64,000 bases of DNA from Petropleomorpha daqingensis (GCF_013408985.1 NZ_JACBZT010000001.1:3348001-3412000), one strand, 5' to 3'; shown: positions 28,266 through 37,622, numbered from the stretch's first letter. The notes: generated by a model from the sequence alone, not told the origin. Numbers and translations: made by a program.

Positions 28266-28658
28266 TCAGCCGAGGGCGAGCAGGACGCACAGCACGGTGA
28301 GGCACGCGGTCAGCGCGCCCATGCCCCAGCGCTCGAGCGGGTGCCGGCCCGCGAGGTTCCCGAGCGTGTTCACCGCGAACAGCGCCGCGAACGCCCAGCA
28401 CGCGACGGTCAGCGCCGAGTTCTCCGACGCGGTGCCGACCACCCCGCCGCGCAGCAGGAGCAGCCAGCCGATCGCGACCAGCACCACCGCGGTGGCCAGG
28501 CTCGCGGCCCGGTGCCTGCTCGGCAGCCGGCCGTCGGGCTGCGCCGCACGACCGCCGTACGCGGCGGCCGCCCACGGCGCCCCCGCGCCCAGCGCGAGCT
28601 GGAAGGCGGCGGCGAGCAGCAGCAGAACGCAGGCGGCGATGGCGAGCCCTTCGATCAC
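28266..28658 (-). CDS. small integral membrane protein
   Basis: 130 aa from GTG 28658 (GGAGA about 9 nt upstream; an alternative start at 28691 adds 11 residues). Four hydrophobic helices: LAIAACVLLLLAAAFQLALG, AASLATAVVLVAIGWLLLL, ALTVACWAFAALFAVNTLGN and GMGALTACLTVLCVLLALG. The layout (a loop with HRAASLA and NTLGNLxGRHPLERW) is that of small actinobacterial membrane proteins without known function. It is alone on its strand; divergent from the zinc-binding 91-aa ORF. Confidence 0.72.
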   Translation of the reverse strand: MIEGLAIAACVLLLLAAAFQLALGAGAPWAAAAYGGRAAQPDGRLPSRHRAASLATAVVLVAIGWLLLLRGGVVGTASENSALTVACWAFAALFAVNTLGNLAGRHPLERWGMGALTACLTVLCVLLALG

Positions 28659-28698
28659 CGGGTGATCATCTCCTGCGGTCTCGGGTGACAATCGGGGT

Positions 28699-28974
28699 GT
28701 GACGGCAGAGGTCGCGTGCTGGTGCTGCGGACGCAGCCGCCCCGAGTCGGGCGTCGTCCGGCTCGGCAGCCATCCCGAGGTCGCCGTCTGCCTGTCCTGC
28801 GCGCACTACCTGCACCAGCAGGCCCGCGGTCGCGAGGACGCGCTGCGCCCGTCACCGGGGGCCCGGGTCCGCGACGTCGGGCGGGCGATCCGCCGCCAGG
28901 TGATCCAGCACGGCTGGCAGCACAAGCCCGTGATCGGCCCCGTGCTGAGGTGGCTCGGAAGCCGCATGCCCTGA
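28699..28974 (+). CDS. 91-aa zinc-ribbon-like protein
   Basis: GTG start at 28699. The first half carries CWCCGR (Cys 7, 9, 10) and CLSC (~31-34), spaced like a four-Cys zinc knuckle, followed by HYLHQQARGREDALRPSPG. The C-terminal part is basic and amphipathic (RDVGRAIRRQVIQHGWQHKPVIGPVLRWLG). Probably cytosolic and metal-binding; a nucleic-acid or membrane-surface role is possible but unproven. It precedes the amidase by 19 nt, so they may be co-transcribed. Confidence 0.68.
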   Translation: MTAEVACWCCGRSRPESGVVRLGSHPEVAVCLSCAHYLHQQARGREDALRPSPGARVRDVGRAIRRQVIQHGWQHKPVIGPVLRWLGSRMP

Positions 28975-28993
28975 CCGGCTACGTTCCGGGATC

Positions 28994-30442
28994 GTGACGG
29001 AGACCACGTGGCTGGACGCGACGGAGCAGGCGGACCTCGTGCGGCGCGGGGAGGTGAGCCCGGCCGAGCTGGTCGACGAGGCGATCGCCCGCATCGAGAA
29101 GGTGAACCCGCAGCTCGACGCGGTGCTCCGCGACCGGTTCGACGCGGCGCGGCAGGACGCCGCGGGCGAGCTGCCCGACGGCCCGTTCCGCGGCGTGCCG
29201 ATGCTGCTCAAGGACATCGGCTGCCACGTCGCCGGTGACGAGACCCGATACGGCACCTCCTTCCTGGCCGGCGTCCGCTGGCCGACCGACAGCTTCCTGG
29301 GCGCGCGCTTCCGCGAGGCCGGGTTCGTCTTCCTCGGGCGCACCAACGTCCCGGAGTTCGGCACCACCGTGACCACCGAGCCGGCCTGCAACCCGCCGGC
29401 CCGCAACCCCTGGAACCCGGCGCACTCCACCGGCGGGTCCAGCGGCGGCTCGGCCGCCGCGGTCGCCGCCGGGCTGGTGCCGATCGCGCACGCCAACGAC
29501 GGCGGCGGCTCGATCCGCATCCCGGCCTCGGAGTGCGGGCTCGTGGGCCTGAAGCCGACCCGCGCCCGCGTCAGCCAGGGCCCCGACATCGGCGAGGGCT
29601 GGGCCGGCGCGACCATCGACGGCGTCGTCACCAGGTCGGTCCGCGACTCCGCCGCGGCGCTGGACTGGATCGGCCGGCCGATGCCCGGCGACCCCTACTG
29701 GGCCCCGCCGCTGCCGCGCCCGCTCACCGAGGAGCTCGGGGCCCCGCTCGGCCGCCTCAAGGTCGCGCTCCTCGACACCGAGCCGCCGGACACCTACGAG
29801 AACTCCCCGCACTGCCGGGCCGCCGTCCAGGCCGCCGGCCGGCTGCTCGAGGAGCTCGGCTGCGCCGTCGAGCCCGGCACGCCGGACGGCATGTTCGACG
29901 AGCAGTTCTCGCCGTTCTTCGTCGCCACGATCGCCGGCGACACCGCGCTGACGATCGGCACCTTCGAGAAGTTCGTGCTCGGCCGGCCGATCGCCGACGA
30001 CGAGCTCGAGCCGCGCAACCAGGTCTACCGGTCGGTCGGCAAGGACATGCTGGCCACCGACTACCTCGGCGCGCGCGGCTGGCTGGGGCAGTGGGTGCGC
30101 CGGATGGCCGCGTTCTGGGCGCCGCCGGAGCTCGGCGGCCGCGGCGTCGACCTGCTGGTCACGCCCACCGTCGGCGCGCCCCCACCCGAGCTGGGCTGGT
30201 TCACCGCGGACGGCCCCGAGGGCGAGGGGCGGCGGATCAACAGCTTCATCCCGTACACCGCGCAGTTCAACGTCACGGGCCAGCCGGCGATCAGCCTGCC
30301 GCTGCACTGGACCGACGACGGCCTGCCGGTCGGCGTGCAGCTGGTCGCCGCGTACGGCCGGGAGGACGTGCTCGTGCGGGTCGCGGCCGCCCTGGAGCAG
30401 GCGGCCCCGTGGGCGGGCCGCCGGCCCCAGGTCAGCGCATAA
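28994..30442 (+). CDS. amidase-signature-family amidase
   Basis: 482 aa from GTG 28994. Catalytic triad of the amidase signature family: K73 (MLLKDIG), the cis-Ser in GGSSGGS (147-153) and the nucleophile S173 in GGGSIRIP. It hydrolyses a carboxamide to acid plus ammonia; it lacks the partner genes of GatCAB (no gatC or gatB nearby), so it is a catabolic or detoxifying amidase rather than the tRNA amidotransferase subunit. Length is normal. It ends 1 nt before the convergent monooxygenase stop. Confidence 0.92.
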   Translation: MTETTWLDATEQADLVRRGEVSPAELVDEAIARIEKVNPQLDAVLRDRFDAARQDAAGELPDGPFRGVPMLLKDIGCHVAGDETRYGTSFLAGVRWPTDSFLGARFREAGFVFLGRTNVPEFGTTVTTEPACNPPARNPWNPAHSTGGSSGGSAAAVAAGLVPIAHANDGGGSIRIPASECGLVGLKPTRARVSQGPDIGEGWAGATIDGVVTRSVRDSAAALDWIGRPMPGDPYWAPPLPRPLTEELGAPLGRLKVALLDTEPPDTYENSPHCRAAVQAAGRLLEELGCAVEPGTPDGMFDEQFSPFFVATIAGDTALTIGTFEKFVLGRPIADDELEPRNQVYRSVGKDMLATDYLGARGWLGQWVRRMAAFWAPPELGGRGVDLLVTPTVGAPPPELGWFTADGPEGEGRRINSFIPYTAQFNVTGQPAISLPLHWTDDGLPVGVQLVAAYGREDVLVRVAAALEQAAPWAGRRPQVSA

Positions 30443-30443
30443 C

Positions 30444-31568
30444 TCACCGGCGGCGGGCGCGGGCCGCGATGTGCGCGGCGATCCGCTTCGCGTCCGTGCC
30501 CGCCCCGCCGATGAGCATCGACGCGAACGCCGTCTGGAACAGCAGCCCGACGTAGTAGAGGCCGGGCAGGTCGTCGACGATCCCGCCGTCGCCGCGCGGG
30601 TAGCCGTCGTCCCCGGTGGGGTCGGGGGAGACCAGGCCGAACTCCTGCCGGAAGCCGGTGCACCAGACGACGTTGGTCACGTCGAGGACCGTGCCGTCGT
30701 CGAGCACCGGGCGGCCGTCGTCCGCACCGGTCGTGCGGGCCTCGCTGAGGTGGACGCCGGCCTCGGCGAGGTCGGCCCGGCGGACCCGCAGCAGTGGCGC
30801 GCCGCCCTTGCGGACCTCCGGCTGCATCTTCCGGCCCAGCGGGGTGCGCACCGTCATCACGTGCCTGGCCAGGAAGAACAGCACCGGCAGCGCGAGACGC
30901 ATGCGGCGGGAGCCGAACGGCACCGGCACCTCCGGCAGCGGCCGGCCCGACAGCCAGACCTCGTGGCCGGCCCGCCGGATCTCCAGGGCGAGGTCGGCGC
31001 CGGACTGGCCGGCCCCGACCACCAGCACCGGTCCGGGCAGCAGCTGGCCGGGGTTGCGGTAGCCCGACATGTGCAGCTGGCGGATGCCCGGGTCGAGGTC
31101 CGCCGCGACCTCGGGCACGTTGGGGAGCTGCTCCGCGCCGCCGGCGACGACGACGTTCTCCGCGGTGAGCTCGCCCTCGGAGGTGGTCAGCAGCCAGGTG
31201 CCGTCGGCCTGCTGGTCGACGGAGCGGACGGCGACGCCGCTGCGGACGTCGATGTCCATGACCTGCGCGTACCGCTCGAGGTGGTCGCCCATGTCGGCGC
31301 CGGTCGGGTAGCTCCACTTGGGCGCGGGGGAGGGCAGGCCGGGCAGCCCGTCGTACTGGGCGGGCGAGTTGAGCAGCAGCGAGTCGTAGCGCTGCCGCCA
31401 CTGGTCGCCGATGCGGGCGTGCTCGTCGAGGACGACGCACGGGACCCCGGCCTTGCCGAGGAAGTACGCGGTGGCGAGCCCGGTCTGACCGGCGCCGACG
31501 ATCACGGTGCCGAGCCGCTCGGGGGAGAGCTCGGCCGGCTGGACGGGGGAGTGCTGGGTGGTGGTCAT
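30444..31568 (-). CDS. flavin-containing monooxygenase-like oxidoreductase, second copy
   Basis: 374 aa from ATG 31568. FAD motif VIVGAGQTG near residue 21, RIGDQWRQRYDSLLLNSPAQYDGLPG (equivalent to the RxxSLRLFSPAQYDSLPG of the 20118 protein), a second dinucleotide motif VVGAGQSG and the late VVWCTGFRQEFGL. Family: NADPH-dependent FAD monooxygenases acting on S/N compounds. A LuxR-type gene lies 166 nt upstream on the same strand, echoing the LuxR-monooxygenase arrangement at 17.4-21.2 kb. Substrate unknown. Confidence 0.87.
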   Translation of the reverse strand: MTTTQHSPVQPAELSPERLGTVIVGAGQTGLATAYFLGKAGVPCVVLDEHARIGDQWRQRYDSLLLNSPAQYDGLPGLPSPAPKWSYPTGADMGDHLERYAQVMDIDVRSGVAVRSVDQQADGTWLLTTSEGELTAENVVVAGGAEQLPNVPEVAADLDPGIRQLHMSGYRNPGQLLPGPVLVVGAGQSGADLALEIRRAGHEVWLSGRPLPEVPVPFGSRRMRLALPVLFFLARHVMTVRTPLGRKMQPEVRKGGAPLLRVRRADLAEAGVHLSEARTTGADDGRPVLDDGTVLDVTNVVWCTGFRQEFGLVSPDPTGDDGYPRGDGGIVDDLPGLYYVGLLFQTAFASMLIGGAGTDAKRIAAHIAARARRR

Positions 31569-31662
31569 GCCGGAGAGCCTGGAGCGGGAACCGTGCCTGC
31601 CGCGTCGGCCGAACCGTGCATCTGTGCAGGTCAGGGCATGGGTAGAACTGTGCATGTAAGGA

Positions 31663-31711
31663 CCCCGTCCTCCTCACCCCTCGCAAGCTCGGGGCGAGCC
31701 TCGGGACGGGG
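31663..31711 (-). terminator. stem-loop between LuxR and monooxygenase genes
   Basis: CCCCGTCC (31663-31670) and GGACGGGG (31704-31711), with a smaller stem inside (CTCGC/GCGAG). It follows the LuxR stop at 31735 on the minus strand and may end its transcript or attenuate readthrough into the monooxygenase. Confidence 0.55.
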
Positions 31712-31734
31712 CCGAGGTGCTCAAAGGAATTCGT

Positions 31735-33366
31735 TCACATCAGCCCGTGGTCGTAGGCGTAGGCGGTCGCCGCGGCCCGTGAGGGGATGTCGAGCTTGGC
31801 GTAGATGTTGGCCAGGTGCCTCGCCACCGTCTTCTCGCTGAGGCTCAGCTCGTTCGCGATCGCGCGGTTGGTGTGGCCGGCGGCGACCAGCCGGACGACC
31901 TCCACCTCCCGGGCGGTGAGGGCGCTCGACGGTGCGGGGGACGGGCCGTCGACGGCGGCGAGGTCTCGCGCCGCGCCGAGCCGCTCGAAGCACTCGCGGG
32001 CGGCCTCGAACTCCAGGTCGGCCGACTCGGGGTCGCCGAGTTCCCGCAGGCACCGGCCGGCGAGCACCCGGGCCTGTGCGCAGGCGTGCGGCAGGTCGAG
32101 CTCGGTCCACCGCTGCTGGGCCTCGCGCAGGACGCCCAGGGCGTCGCCGGGACGGCCGGCGGCGAGCAGCACCGCCCCCTCCGACTGGACGGCGAGCGCG
32201 GAGAGCAGGGGAGCGGCCAGCCCGTCGGTGATCGCGCGGAGCTCGCCGGCGGTCGCGGTCGCGGCCGCGACGTCGTCCAGGGCGAGCTCGGCCTCGACCC
32301 GGGCGGCGAGCAGCTCGGCCCGGTCCTCGGGGGGCCGCGGTTCGTCACACAGCCGCCGCAGCGTCCGGCACGCCGCCTCCGCCCGGCCTTGGGCGACCCG
32401 CAGCCGGGACAGGCCGGGCTCCGGTTGCACCCCGAGCGCGTTGGCCCGGCGGTAGGCGTCCTCGGCCTCGTGGTCGTGCCCCATGAGCCGGTGCACCTCG
32501 CCGAGCTGGTAGGCAGCCGAACCGGCCGCGGGCGTCCCGGCCAGCAGGTCCAGCGCACTGCTCGCGTCCGCGAGAGCCGCCGGCCAGTCCCCACCGAGGC
32601 TCGACAGCTGCGCCCGGTGCACGAGGCACGCGCCGCGGTAGGCGACGAGGTCGGGGCGCGCCGCGACCCAGCGGTCCAGCGTCGCCGTCCACGACCGGGC
32701 CCGGACGACGTCCCGCTGCTGCACGCACGCGGCCACCGAGACGCAGTAGCAGATGCCGACCACGGCGGGTGAGGTCTCGTCCGAGGACACCGAGAGCATG
32801 ACCTCGTCGAACACGCGGATCGACGCGGCGCGCTCGCCGCGGAACAGCAGCGCGAAGCCGATCGTCAGCCGGGAGAGCGCCGCCGCGTCGGGCTCGCCGG
32901 TCGCCAGCGAGAGCCGTTCGCCCTCACGGGCGACGGCCAGAGCCTCCTCGACCCGCTGCTCGTCGAGCAGTTCGTGGCTGCGCCGGGACAGCAGCCAGGC
33001 ACCGGCCGCGCTGCCGCCCAGGTCGTGCTCCTCGAGGAGCCGCTCGGCCCGGGCGCCCCAGGCGCGGGAGCGCACCAGCTCGCCGGCGTTCTCCAGGGCG
33101 AAGCAGTTCGAGACGGCGGCCCGGGCGGCCGCGGCGAAGTCGCCTGCCCGGAGGAACGACTGGTAGGCCCGGCTGATCGCGTTCACGGCCTGCTCGTCGG
33201 CCCCGATCAGGTACGCGGCCTCGCCGAGCAGCGCGAGCCCGGTGCCGTCCAGCGGGGTCTGCGCGTCGGCCTCGGCCAGCAGTGCGACGCAGTCCCGCCA
33301 GCGGAAGGCGGCGAACAGCTCCCGGGCCTCGTCGAGGACCCGGTCGCCCACCTCGAGGCGCGCCAC
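31735..33366 (-). CDS. LuxR-family regulator with TPR-like sensor region
   Basis: 543 aa, GTG start. No P-loop; residues 1-460 are helical TPR-like repeats (EARELFAAFRWRDCVALL; AAYLIGADEQAVNAISRAYQSFLRAGD). The C-terminal LuxR HTH is LTAREVEVVRLVAAGHTNRAIANELSLSEKTVARHLANIYAKLDIPSRAAA. This is the ATPase-less relative of the LAL/MalT group. Its neighbour downstream on the same strand is the FMO-like gene, the likely target. The 74-nt gap to the divergent tRNA-Pro must hold its promoter. Confidence 0.88.
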   Translation of the reverse strand: MARLEVGDRVLDEARELFAAFRWRDCVALLAEADAQTPLDGTGLALLGEAAYLIGADEQAVNAISRAYQSFLRAGDFAAAARAAVSNCFALENAGELVRSRAWGARAERLLEEHDLGGSAAGAWLLSRRSHELLDEQRVEEALAVAREGERLSLATGEPDAAALSRLTIGFALLFRGERAASIRVFDEVMLSVSSDETSPAVVGICYCVSVAACVQQRDVVRARSWTATLDRWVAARPDLVAYRGACLVHRAQLSSLGGDWPAALADASSALDLLAGTPAAGSAAYQLGEVHRLMGHDHEAEDAYRRANALGVQPEPGLSRLRVAQGRAEAACRTLRRLCDEPRPPEDRAELLAARVEAELALDDVAAATATAGELRAITDGLAAPLLSALAVQSEGAVLLAAGRPGDALGVLREAQQRWTELDLPHACAQARVLAGRCLRELGDPESADLEFEAARECFERLGAARDLAAVDGPSPAPSSALTAREVEVVRLVAAGHTNRAIANELSLSEKTVARHLANIYAKLDIPSRAAATAYAYDHGLM

Positions 33367-33424
33367 GCGGCCACGATAGGTTCGCCGTCCCCGCCCGTCA
33401 CGGCTGTCGCGCGCCGCCGCCGCC

Positions 33425-33430
33425 TAGACT
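33425..33430 (+). promoter_or_regulatory. -10 box of tRNA-Pro
   Basis: TAGACT, 10 nt before the tRNA 5' end. The same hexamer occurs at 33532-33537 upstream of tig and at 13881-13886 before padR, so it appears to be a common -10 form here. Confidence 0.55.
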
Positions 33431-33440
33431 CGGGCCGCCA

Positions 33441-33514
33441 CGGGGTGTGGCGCAGTTTGGTAGCGCACCCGCTTTGGGAGCGGGGGGCCGTGGGTTCAAA
33501 TCCCGCCACCCCGA
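33441..33514 (+). tRNA. tRNA-Pro (anticodon TGG)
   Basis: Complete cloverleaf: acceptor CGGGGTG pairs with CACCCCG, and the discriminator is A. The D arm is GGCGCAGTTTGGTAGCGC, the anticodon stem CCCGC/GCGGG with loop TTTGGGA (anticodon TGG) and the T arm GTGGGTTCAAATCCCGC. CCA is not encoded. Reads proline codons CCA/CCG. Confidence 0.96.
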
Positions 33515-33531
33515 CATCAGTCCCGGCTCCG

Positions 33532-33537
33532 TAGACT
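33532..33537 (+). promoter_or_regulatory. candidate -10 box of tig
   Basis: TAGACT, 18 nt past the end of tRNA-Pro and 71 nt before the tig GTG. It would give the trigger-factor gene its own promoter separate from the tRNA. Confidence 0.45.
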
Positions 33538-33608
33538 CAGAGCCGATTCCGCGCGTCCATGTCCCGGACGACGCCGTCCCCACACTGCGATCGAGGAGCA
33601 CTGCCGCT

Positions 33609-35009
33609 GTGAAGAGCACCATCGAGGAACTCGGCCCCACGCGGGTCAAGATGGCGATCGAGGTGCCGTGGGGGGACCTGGACCACGCCTTCGGTGAGGT
33701 CTACAAGGAGCTCGGCCGCCAGGTCCGCATCCCCGGCTTCCGTCCCGGCAAGGTGCCCAACCGGATCCTCGACCAGCGGCTCGGCCGTCCCGTCGTCCTG
33801 GAGCAGGTCGTCCAGCACGCGATCCCCGAGGTCTACTCCGAGGTCGTCCGCGAGAACCAGGTGCGCGTGCTCGGCCAGCCCGACATCGAGGTGACCCGCC
33901 TCGACGACAACGACACCCTCGCCTTCACCGCCGAGGTCGACGTCGCCCCGCAGCTCGAGCTGCCCGACCTCGACGACCTGGCGGTCACCGTCGACGACGT
34001 CGCGGTCACCGACGAGGAGATCGACCAGCAGGTCGACGTCATGCGCGAGCGGTTCGCCATGCTCACCGGCGTCGAGCGCGCGGCCGAGGACGGCGACTAC
34101 GTCTCCATCGACCTCGAGGCGAAGCTGGACGGCGAGGTGCTGGAGGACGGCACCACCACCGGCATGTCCTACGAGGTCGGCTCCGGCAACCTCATGGACG
34201 GCCTGGACGACGCCATCCGCGGGCTGTCCGCCGACGAGTCGAAGACCTTCACCACCCCGCTGCTGTCCGGCCCGAACGCCGGTCAGGACGCCGAGGTCAC
34301 GGTGACCGTCCGCTCGGTCAAGGCCAAGGAGCTGCCCGAGCTCGACGACGAGTTCGCCTCGACCGCCAGCGAGTTCGACACCCTCGACGAGCTCAAGGAC
34401 GACGTCCGCCAGCGGCTGCAGCGGGTGAAGACCCTGCAGCAGGGCGCCGAGGCCCGCGACAAGCTGGTCGAGCACCTCATCGAGACCATCGAGGTGCCGA
34501 TCCCCGAGAACCTCGTCGAGCGCGAGGTCCAGTGGCGCGGCCAGACCCTGCAGCAGGAGCTCGCCCAGGCCGGCATGAACTGGGACGACTACTTCTCCGC
34601 GGCCGGCGTCGAGAACCGCGAGGCCTACGACGCCGACCTGCGCACCAACGTGACCCAGGCGGTCAAGACGCAGTTCATCCTCGACGCGATCGCCGACGCC
34701 CGTGAGGTCACCGTCGACAACGACGACCTCTCCGCGCAGATCATCGCCGCGGCGCAGCGCAACCGGATGAGCCCCGAGCAGTACGCCGGGCAGCTGCAGC
34801 AGTCGGGCAACATCGCCGAGTTCGTCGCCGACGTGCGCCGCACCAAGGCGCTGGCCCAGCTGCTCGAGAAGACGACGATCACCGACGCCTCCGGCAACGT
34901 GGTCGACCTCGAGTCGCTGCGCCCGCAGACGGTGCAGGCCGAGGACGCCGACGCCGACGCCGACGCCGAGCCGGCCGAGGCGGAGTCCCAGGACGACGCG
35001 GAGCGCTGA
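33609..35009 (+). CDS. tig: trigger factor, ribosome-associated chaperone / PPIase
   Basis: 466 aa from GTG 33609. The ribosome-binding domain holds the signature GFRPGKVPNRIL (residues ~43-54). A FKBP-like PPIase domain follows (GDYVSIDLEAKLDGEVLEDGTTTGMSYEVGSGNLMDGLDDAIRGL, ~155-240), then the helical C-terminal chaperone domain, ending in an acidic Asp/Ala tail typical of actinobacteria. It binds ribosomal protein L23 and shields nascent chains. GGAG at 33592-33595 is 13 nt upstream. The tig-clpP1-clpP2-clpX order is conserved in the phylum, although a methyltransferase gene on the other strand separates tig from clpP1. Confidence 0.97.
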   Translation: MKSTIEELGPTRVKMAIEVPWGDLDHAFGEVYKELGRQVRIPGFRPGKVPNRILDQRLGRPVVLEQVVQHAIPEVYSEVVRENQVRVLGQPDIEVTRLDDNDTLAFTAEVDVAPQLELPDLDDLAVTVDDVAVTDEEIDQQVDVMRERFAMLTGVERAAEDGDYVSIDLEAKLDGEVLEDGTTTGMSYEVGSGNLMDGLDDAIRGLSADESKTFTTPLLSGPNAGQDAEVTVTVRSVKAKELPELDDEFASTASEFDTLDELKDDVRQRLQRVKTLQQGAEARDKLVEHLIETIEVPIPENLVEREVQWRGQTLQQELAQAGMNWDDYFSAAGVENREAYDADLRTNVTQAVKTQFILDAIADAREVTVDNDDLSAQIIAAAQRNRMSPEQYAGQLQQSGNIAEFVADVRRTKALAQLLEKTTITDASGNVVDLESLRPQTVQAEDADADADAEPAEAESQDDAER

Positions 35010-35015
35010 CGCCTC

Positions 35016-35888
35016 CTACCGGTGGCGCGCCACCGCGACCCGGCCGTTGGTCAGGGAGCGGCGGTGCGCCGCCGGTGAGCCCAGGCGCCCGGCGATCGCC
35101 AGCAGGTCGTCGTCCGTGACGACGGCGAAGCCGTGCTCGGCCAGCAGCCGGGCCATGGCCGTCGGGCTCCAGAGCGAGCGCCACGGCTCGGCGGCCAGCG
35201 GGTCGGGGGTCCGGGTCAGCCGCATCACCAGCCCGGAGAGCCGCCGGCCGGCGGTCGCCGTCCACGACCGGGTCTGGTACTGGACGACGGCGACGCTGCC
35301 CGGCGCCGAGCGCTCCGCGAGCGCGGCGACCGTGGCCCGCACGTCGCCGGCCGTCAGGTAGGGGACGACGCCCTCCCACACCCACGTCGTCGGCGCGGCC
35401 GGGTCGTGGCCGGCCCGCGTGAGCGCCGGGCCGAGGTCGTCGGTGCTCAGGTCGACGGGCACGAACTCGAGCCGGCCCAGCGGCGTCAGGTCGGCGGCGC
35501 GTTCCCGGGCCTCGGCCTGCGACGCCGGGTGGTCGACGGCGAAGGTCACGGCGTCGCGCAGCGCGGCCAGCCGCCAGGGCCGGGTGTCCAGCCCCGCGCC
35601 GAGGATCACGACCTGCCGGTGCCCGGCGTCGGCGATCGCGTCGTCGATGGCGACGGTGCGCGCGACCATGCCCTCCGCGACGGCGCGCAGCCTCTCCACG
35701 ATCAGGCGTTCCCGCACGTCGGCCGGGTCGTCCGCGGCCCGGGCCAGGGCGACCTCGCGCCGCTCGTCGTCCTCCAGCAGGCGTACCGCCACGGGGTCGG
35801 CGAACCTGCCGACGGCCGCCCGGCCGTCGGCGACGGCCCGTCCCTGGCAGACGAGGACGGCGGTGCGGCTGGCGCGGGCGGTCTCCAC
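35016..35888 (-). CDS. SAM-dependent methyltransferase (TIGR00027 / LCM-like)
   Basis: 290 aa from GTG 35888, which has GGAGG 10 nt upstream. The class I SAM site is VVILGAGLDTRPWRL, with FAVDHPASQAEARERA as the acidic end of beta2 and the later WVWEGVVPYL. This set identifies the actinobacterial putative O-methyltransferase family related to leucine carboxyl methyltransferases, often multi-copy in mycobacteria; substrates are mostly unknown. Convergent with tig (6-nt gap) and divergent from clpP1. A longer frame reaching 36107 would overlap the clpP1 start and is rejected. Confidence 0.88.
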   Translation of the reverse strand: METARASRTAVLVCQGRAVADGRAAVGRFADPVAVRLLEDDERREVALARAADDPADVRERLIVERLRAVAEGMVARTVAIDDAIADAGHRQVVILGAGLDTRPWRLAALRDAVTFAVDHPASQAEARERAADLTPLGRLEFVPVDLSTDDLGPALTRAGHDPAAPTTWVWEGVVPYLTAGDVRATVAALAERSAPGSVAVVQYQTRSWTATAGRRLSGLVMRLTRTPDPLAAEPWRSLWSPTAMARLLAEHGFAVVTDDDLLAIAGRLGSPAAHRRSLTNGRVAVARHR

Positions 35889-36039
35889 GGACCGCCATCC
35901 TCCGCCGGGCGCTGCGCCCACGGCGAACACCGCCCTTCGGAGGACTGCCGCCGTCCGGGCGCGCGTTAGGGTCGACAGGACCCAGGCGAACTCATAGCCG
36001 GTCCGACCGCGCACCAGTCCAACGGAGGTCATTCCACCC

Positions 36040-36675
36040 GTGAGCACCGACCCGAACACGGCGGGCGCGCCCATGCTGCGCGCCGCGGCCGGAGGGATGA
36101 ATCTCAACGACTCGGTCTACGAGCGTCTCCTGCGCGAACGGATCATCTTCCTCGGCAGCCAGGTCGACGACGTGATCGCCAACCAGCTCGCCGCGCAGAT
36201 GCTGCTGCTGTCGGCGGAGGACCCGAAGCGCGACATCCACCTCTACATCAACTCGCCCGGCGGCTCGGTGACCGCAGGCATGGCGATCTACGACACCATG
36301 CAGTTCATCGACTGCGACGTCGCCACCTACGGCATGGGCCTGGCCGCCTCGATGGGCCAGTTCCTGCTCACCGCCGGCACCAAGGGCAAGCGCTACGCCC
36401 TGCCGCACGCGCGGATCATGATGCACCAGCCCTCCGCCGGCGTCGGCGGCACGGCCTCGGACATCGCGATCCAGGCCGACCTGTTCCGCCGGACGAAGCG
36501 CGAGCTCAACGAGCTCCAGGCCTTCCACACCGGCCAGTCGGTCGAGCAGATCAACAAGGACTCCGACCGCGACCGCTGGTTCACCGCGGCCGAGGCCCTC
36601 GAGTACGGCTTCGTCGATCACGTCGTGAGCAGGGCGGCCATGACCGACAGCGCCAACCCGGTCACCGACAACTGA
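36040..36675 (+). CDS. clpP1: ClpP1 protease subunit
   Basis: 211 aa, GTG start with GGAGG upstream. Catalytic triad: S104 (GLAASMGQF), H129 (MMHQPSAG) and an Asp in KDSDRDRW (172-178). The [14 protein letters not shown] oxyanion segment is intact. In actinobacteria ClpP1 and ClpP2 form a mixed 14-mer that is fed by ClpX or ClpC1 and is often essential. Operon with clpP2 17 nt downstream. The N-terminal ~15 residues are a likely propeptide. Confidence 0.97.
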   Translation: MSTDPNTAGAPMLRAAAGGMNLNDSVYERLLRERIIFLGSQVDDVIANQLAAQMLLLSAEDPKRDIHLYINSPGGSVTAGMAIYDTMQFIDCDVATYGMGLAASMGQFLLTAGTKGKRYALPHARIMMHQPSAGVGGTASDIAIQADLFRRTKRELNELQAFHTGQSVEQINKDSDRDRWFTAAEALEYGFVDHVVSRAAMTDSANPVTDN

Positions 36676-36692
36676 GTCCGGAGGACACCGAC

Positions 36693-37325
36693 ATGAGCTT
36701 CCAGATGCCCTCCAGCCGCTACATCCTGCCCTCCTTCGTGGAGCGCACGAGCTACGGCATGAAGGAGTCCAACCCGTACAACAAGCTCTTCGAGGAGCGG
36801 ATCATCTTCCTCGGGGTGCAGATCGACGACGCCTCGGCCAACGACGTGATGGCCCAGCTGCTGACGCTGGAGTCCACCGACCCCGACCGCGACATCACGA
36901 TCTACATCAACTCGCCCGGCGGCTCGTTCACGTCGCTCATGGCGATCTACGACACGATGATGTTCATCCGGCCCGACATCCAGACCGTCTGCATGGGCCA
37001 GGCCGCCTCGGCCGCCGCCGTCCTGCTGTCGGCCGGCACGCCGGGCAAGCGCCTGGCGCTGCCCTACTCCCGGGTGCTCATCCACCAGCCCTCCGGCGAG
37101 GCCGGCGGTCAGGTCACCGACCTGGAGATCCACGCCGCCGAGATCGAGCGGGTGCGCACGCAGATGGAGGAGATCCTGGCGCGGCACACCGGCCGCTCCC
37201 AGGACCAGATCCGGGCCGACATCGACCGGGACAAGATCCTGACGGCCGAGGAGGCGAAGGCCTACGGCATCGTCGACGAGGTCATCCAGAGCCGGAAGCT
37301 GAACGCGCTGCCCGCGAGCGCCTGA
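36693..37325 (+). CDS. clpP2: ClpP2 protease subunit
   Basis: 210 aa, ATG at 36693 with a GGAGG (36680-36684). Triad residues S106 (GQAASAAAV) and H131 ([11 protein letters not shown]), with the Asp in RADIDRDK. Shares [12 protein letters not shown] with ClpP1. The N-terminal [23 protein letters not shown] is the usual ClpP2 entry. It pairs with ClpP1 to form the active mixed tetradecamer. Followed by a hairpin (37339-37375) and then clpX, so clpX probably has an additional promoter in the 297-nt gap. Confidence 0.97.
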   Translation: MSFQMPSSRYILPSFVERTSYGMKESNPYNKLFEERIIFLGVQIDDASANDVMAQLLTLESTDPDRDITIYINSPGGSFTSLMAIYDTMMFIRPDIQTVCMGQAASAAAVLLSAGTPGKRLALPYSRVLIHQPSGEAGGQVTDLEIHAAEIERVRTQMEEILARHTGRSQDQIRADIDRDKILTAEEAKAYGIVDEVIQSRKLNALPASA

Positions 37326-37338
37326 TCGGCGAAACGGG

Positions 37339-37375
37339 ACGGGCCGGGACTACGCGAATCGGGGTTCCGGCCCGT
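37339..37375 (+). terminator. stem-loop after clpP2
   Basis: ACGGGCCGG (37339-37347) and CCGGCCCGT (37367-37375), 9-bp perfect arms. The rest of the 297-nt gap up to clpX shows no gene and should contain the clpX promoter. Confidence 0.6.
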
Positions 37376-37622
37376 ACCGTCAAGGGGCCCAGGAAGCACA
37401 GGCGACAGATGTGGTTCGACGGCCGGACGGGGTGCGTCACTACCCCGGAGGGCCGGAAGGAGCCGGTACGTTCGGCGGGCGCCCGATACCCGGCCGGACG
37501 CGCCGGGAGGGGAGCCTCGCGGAGCGGATCGCCAGAGCGGGGTCGCACGGGGCGAACACGAGCACGGCAAGCACATATGGGGCACTTCCCACGAGGCCCT
37601 GAACCGAGGTGGAGGTCAGCTG

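Noticed and set aside
35889-36107. N-terminal extension of the methyltransferase to 36107
   Set aside because: Would overlap the clpP1 start and ribosome site; GTG 35888 has a good Shine-Dalgarno and begins the conserved domain.
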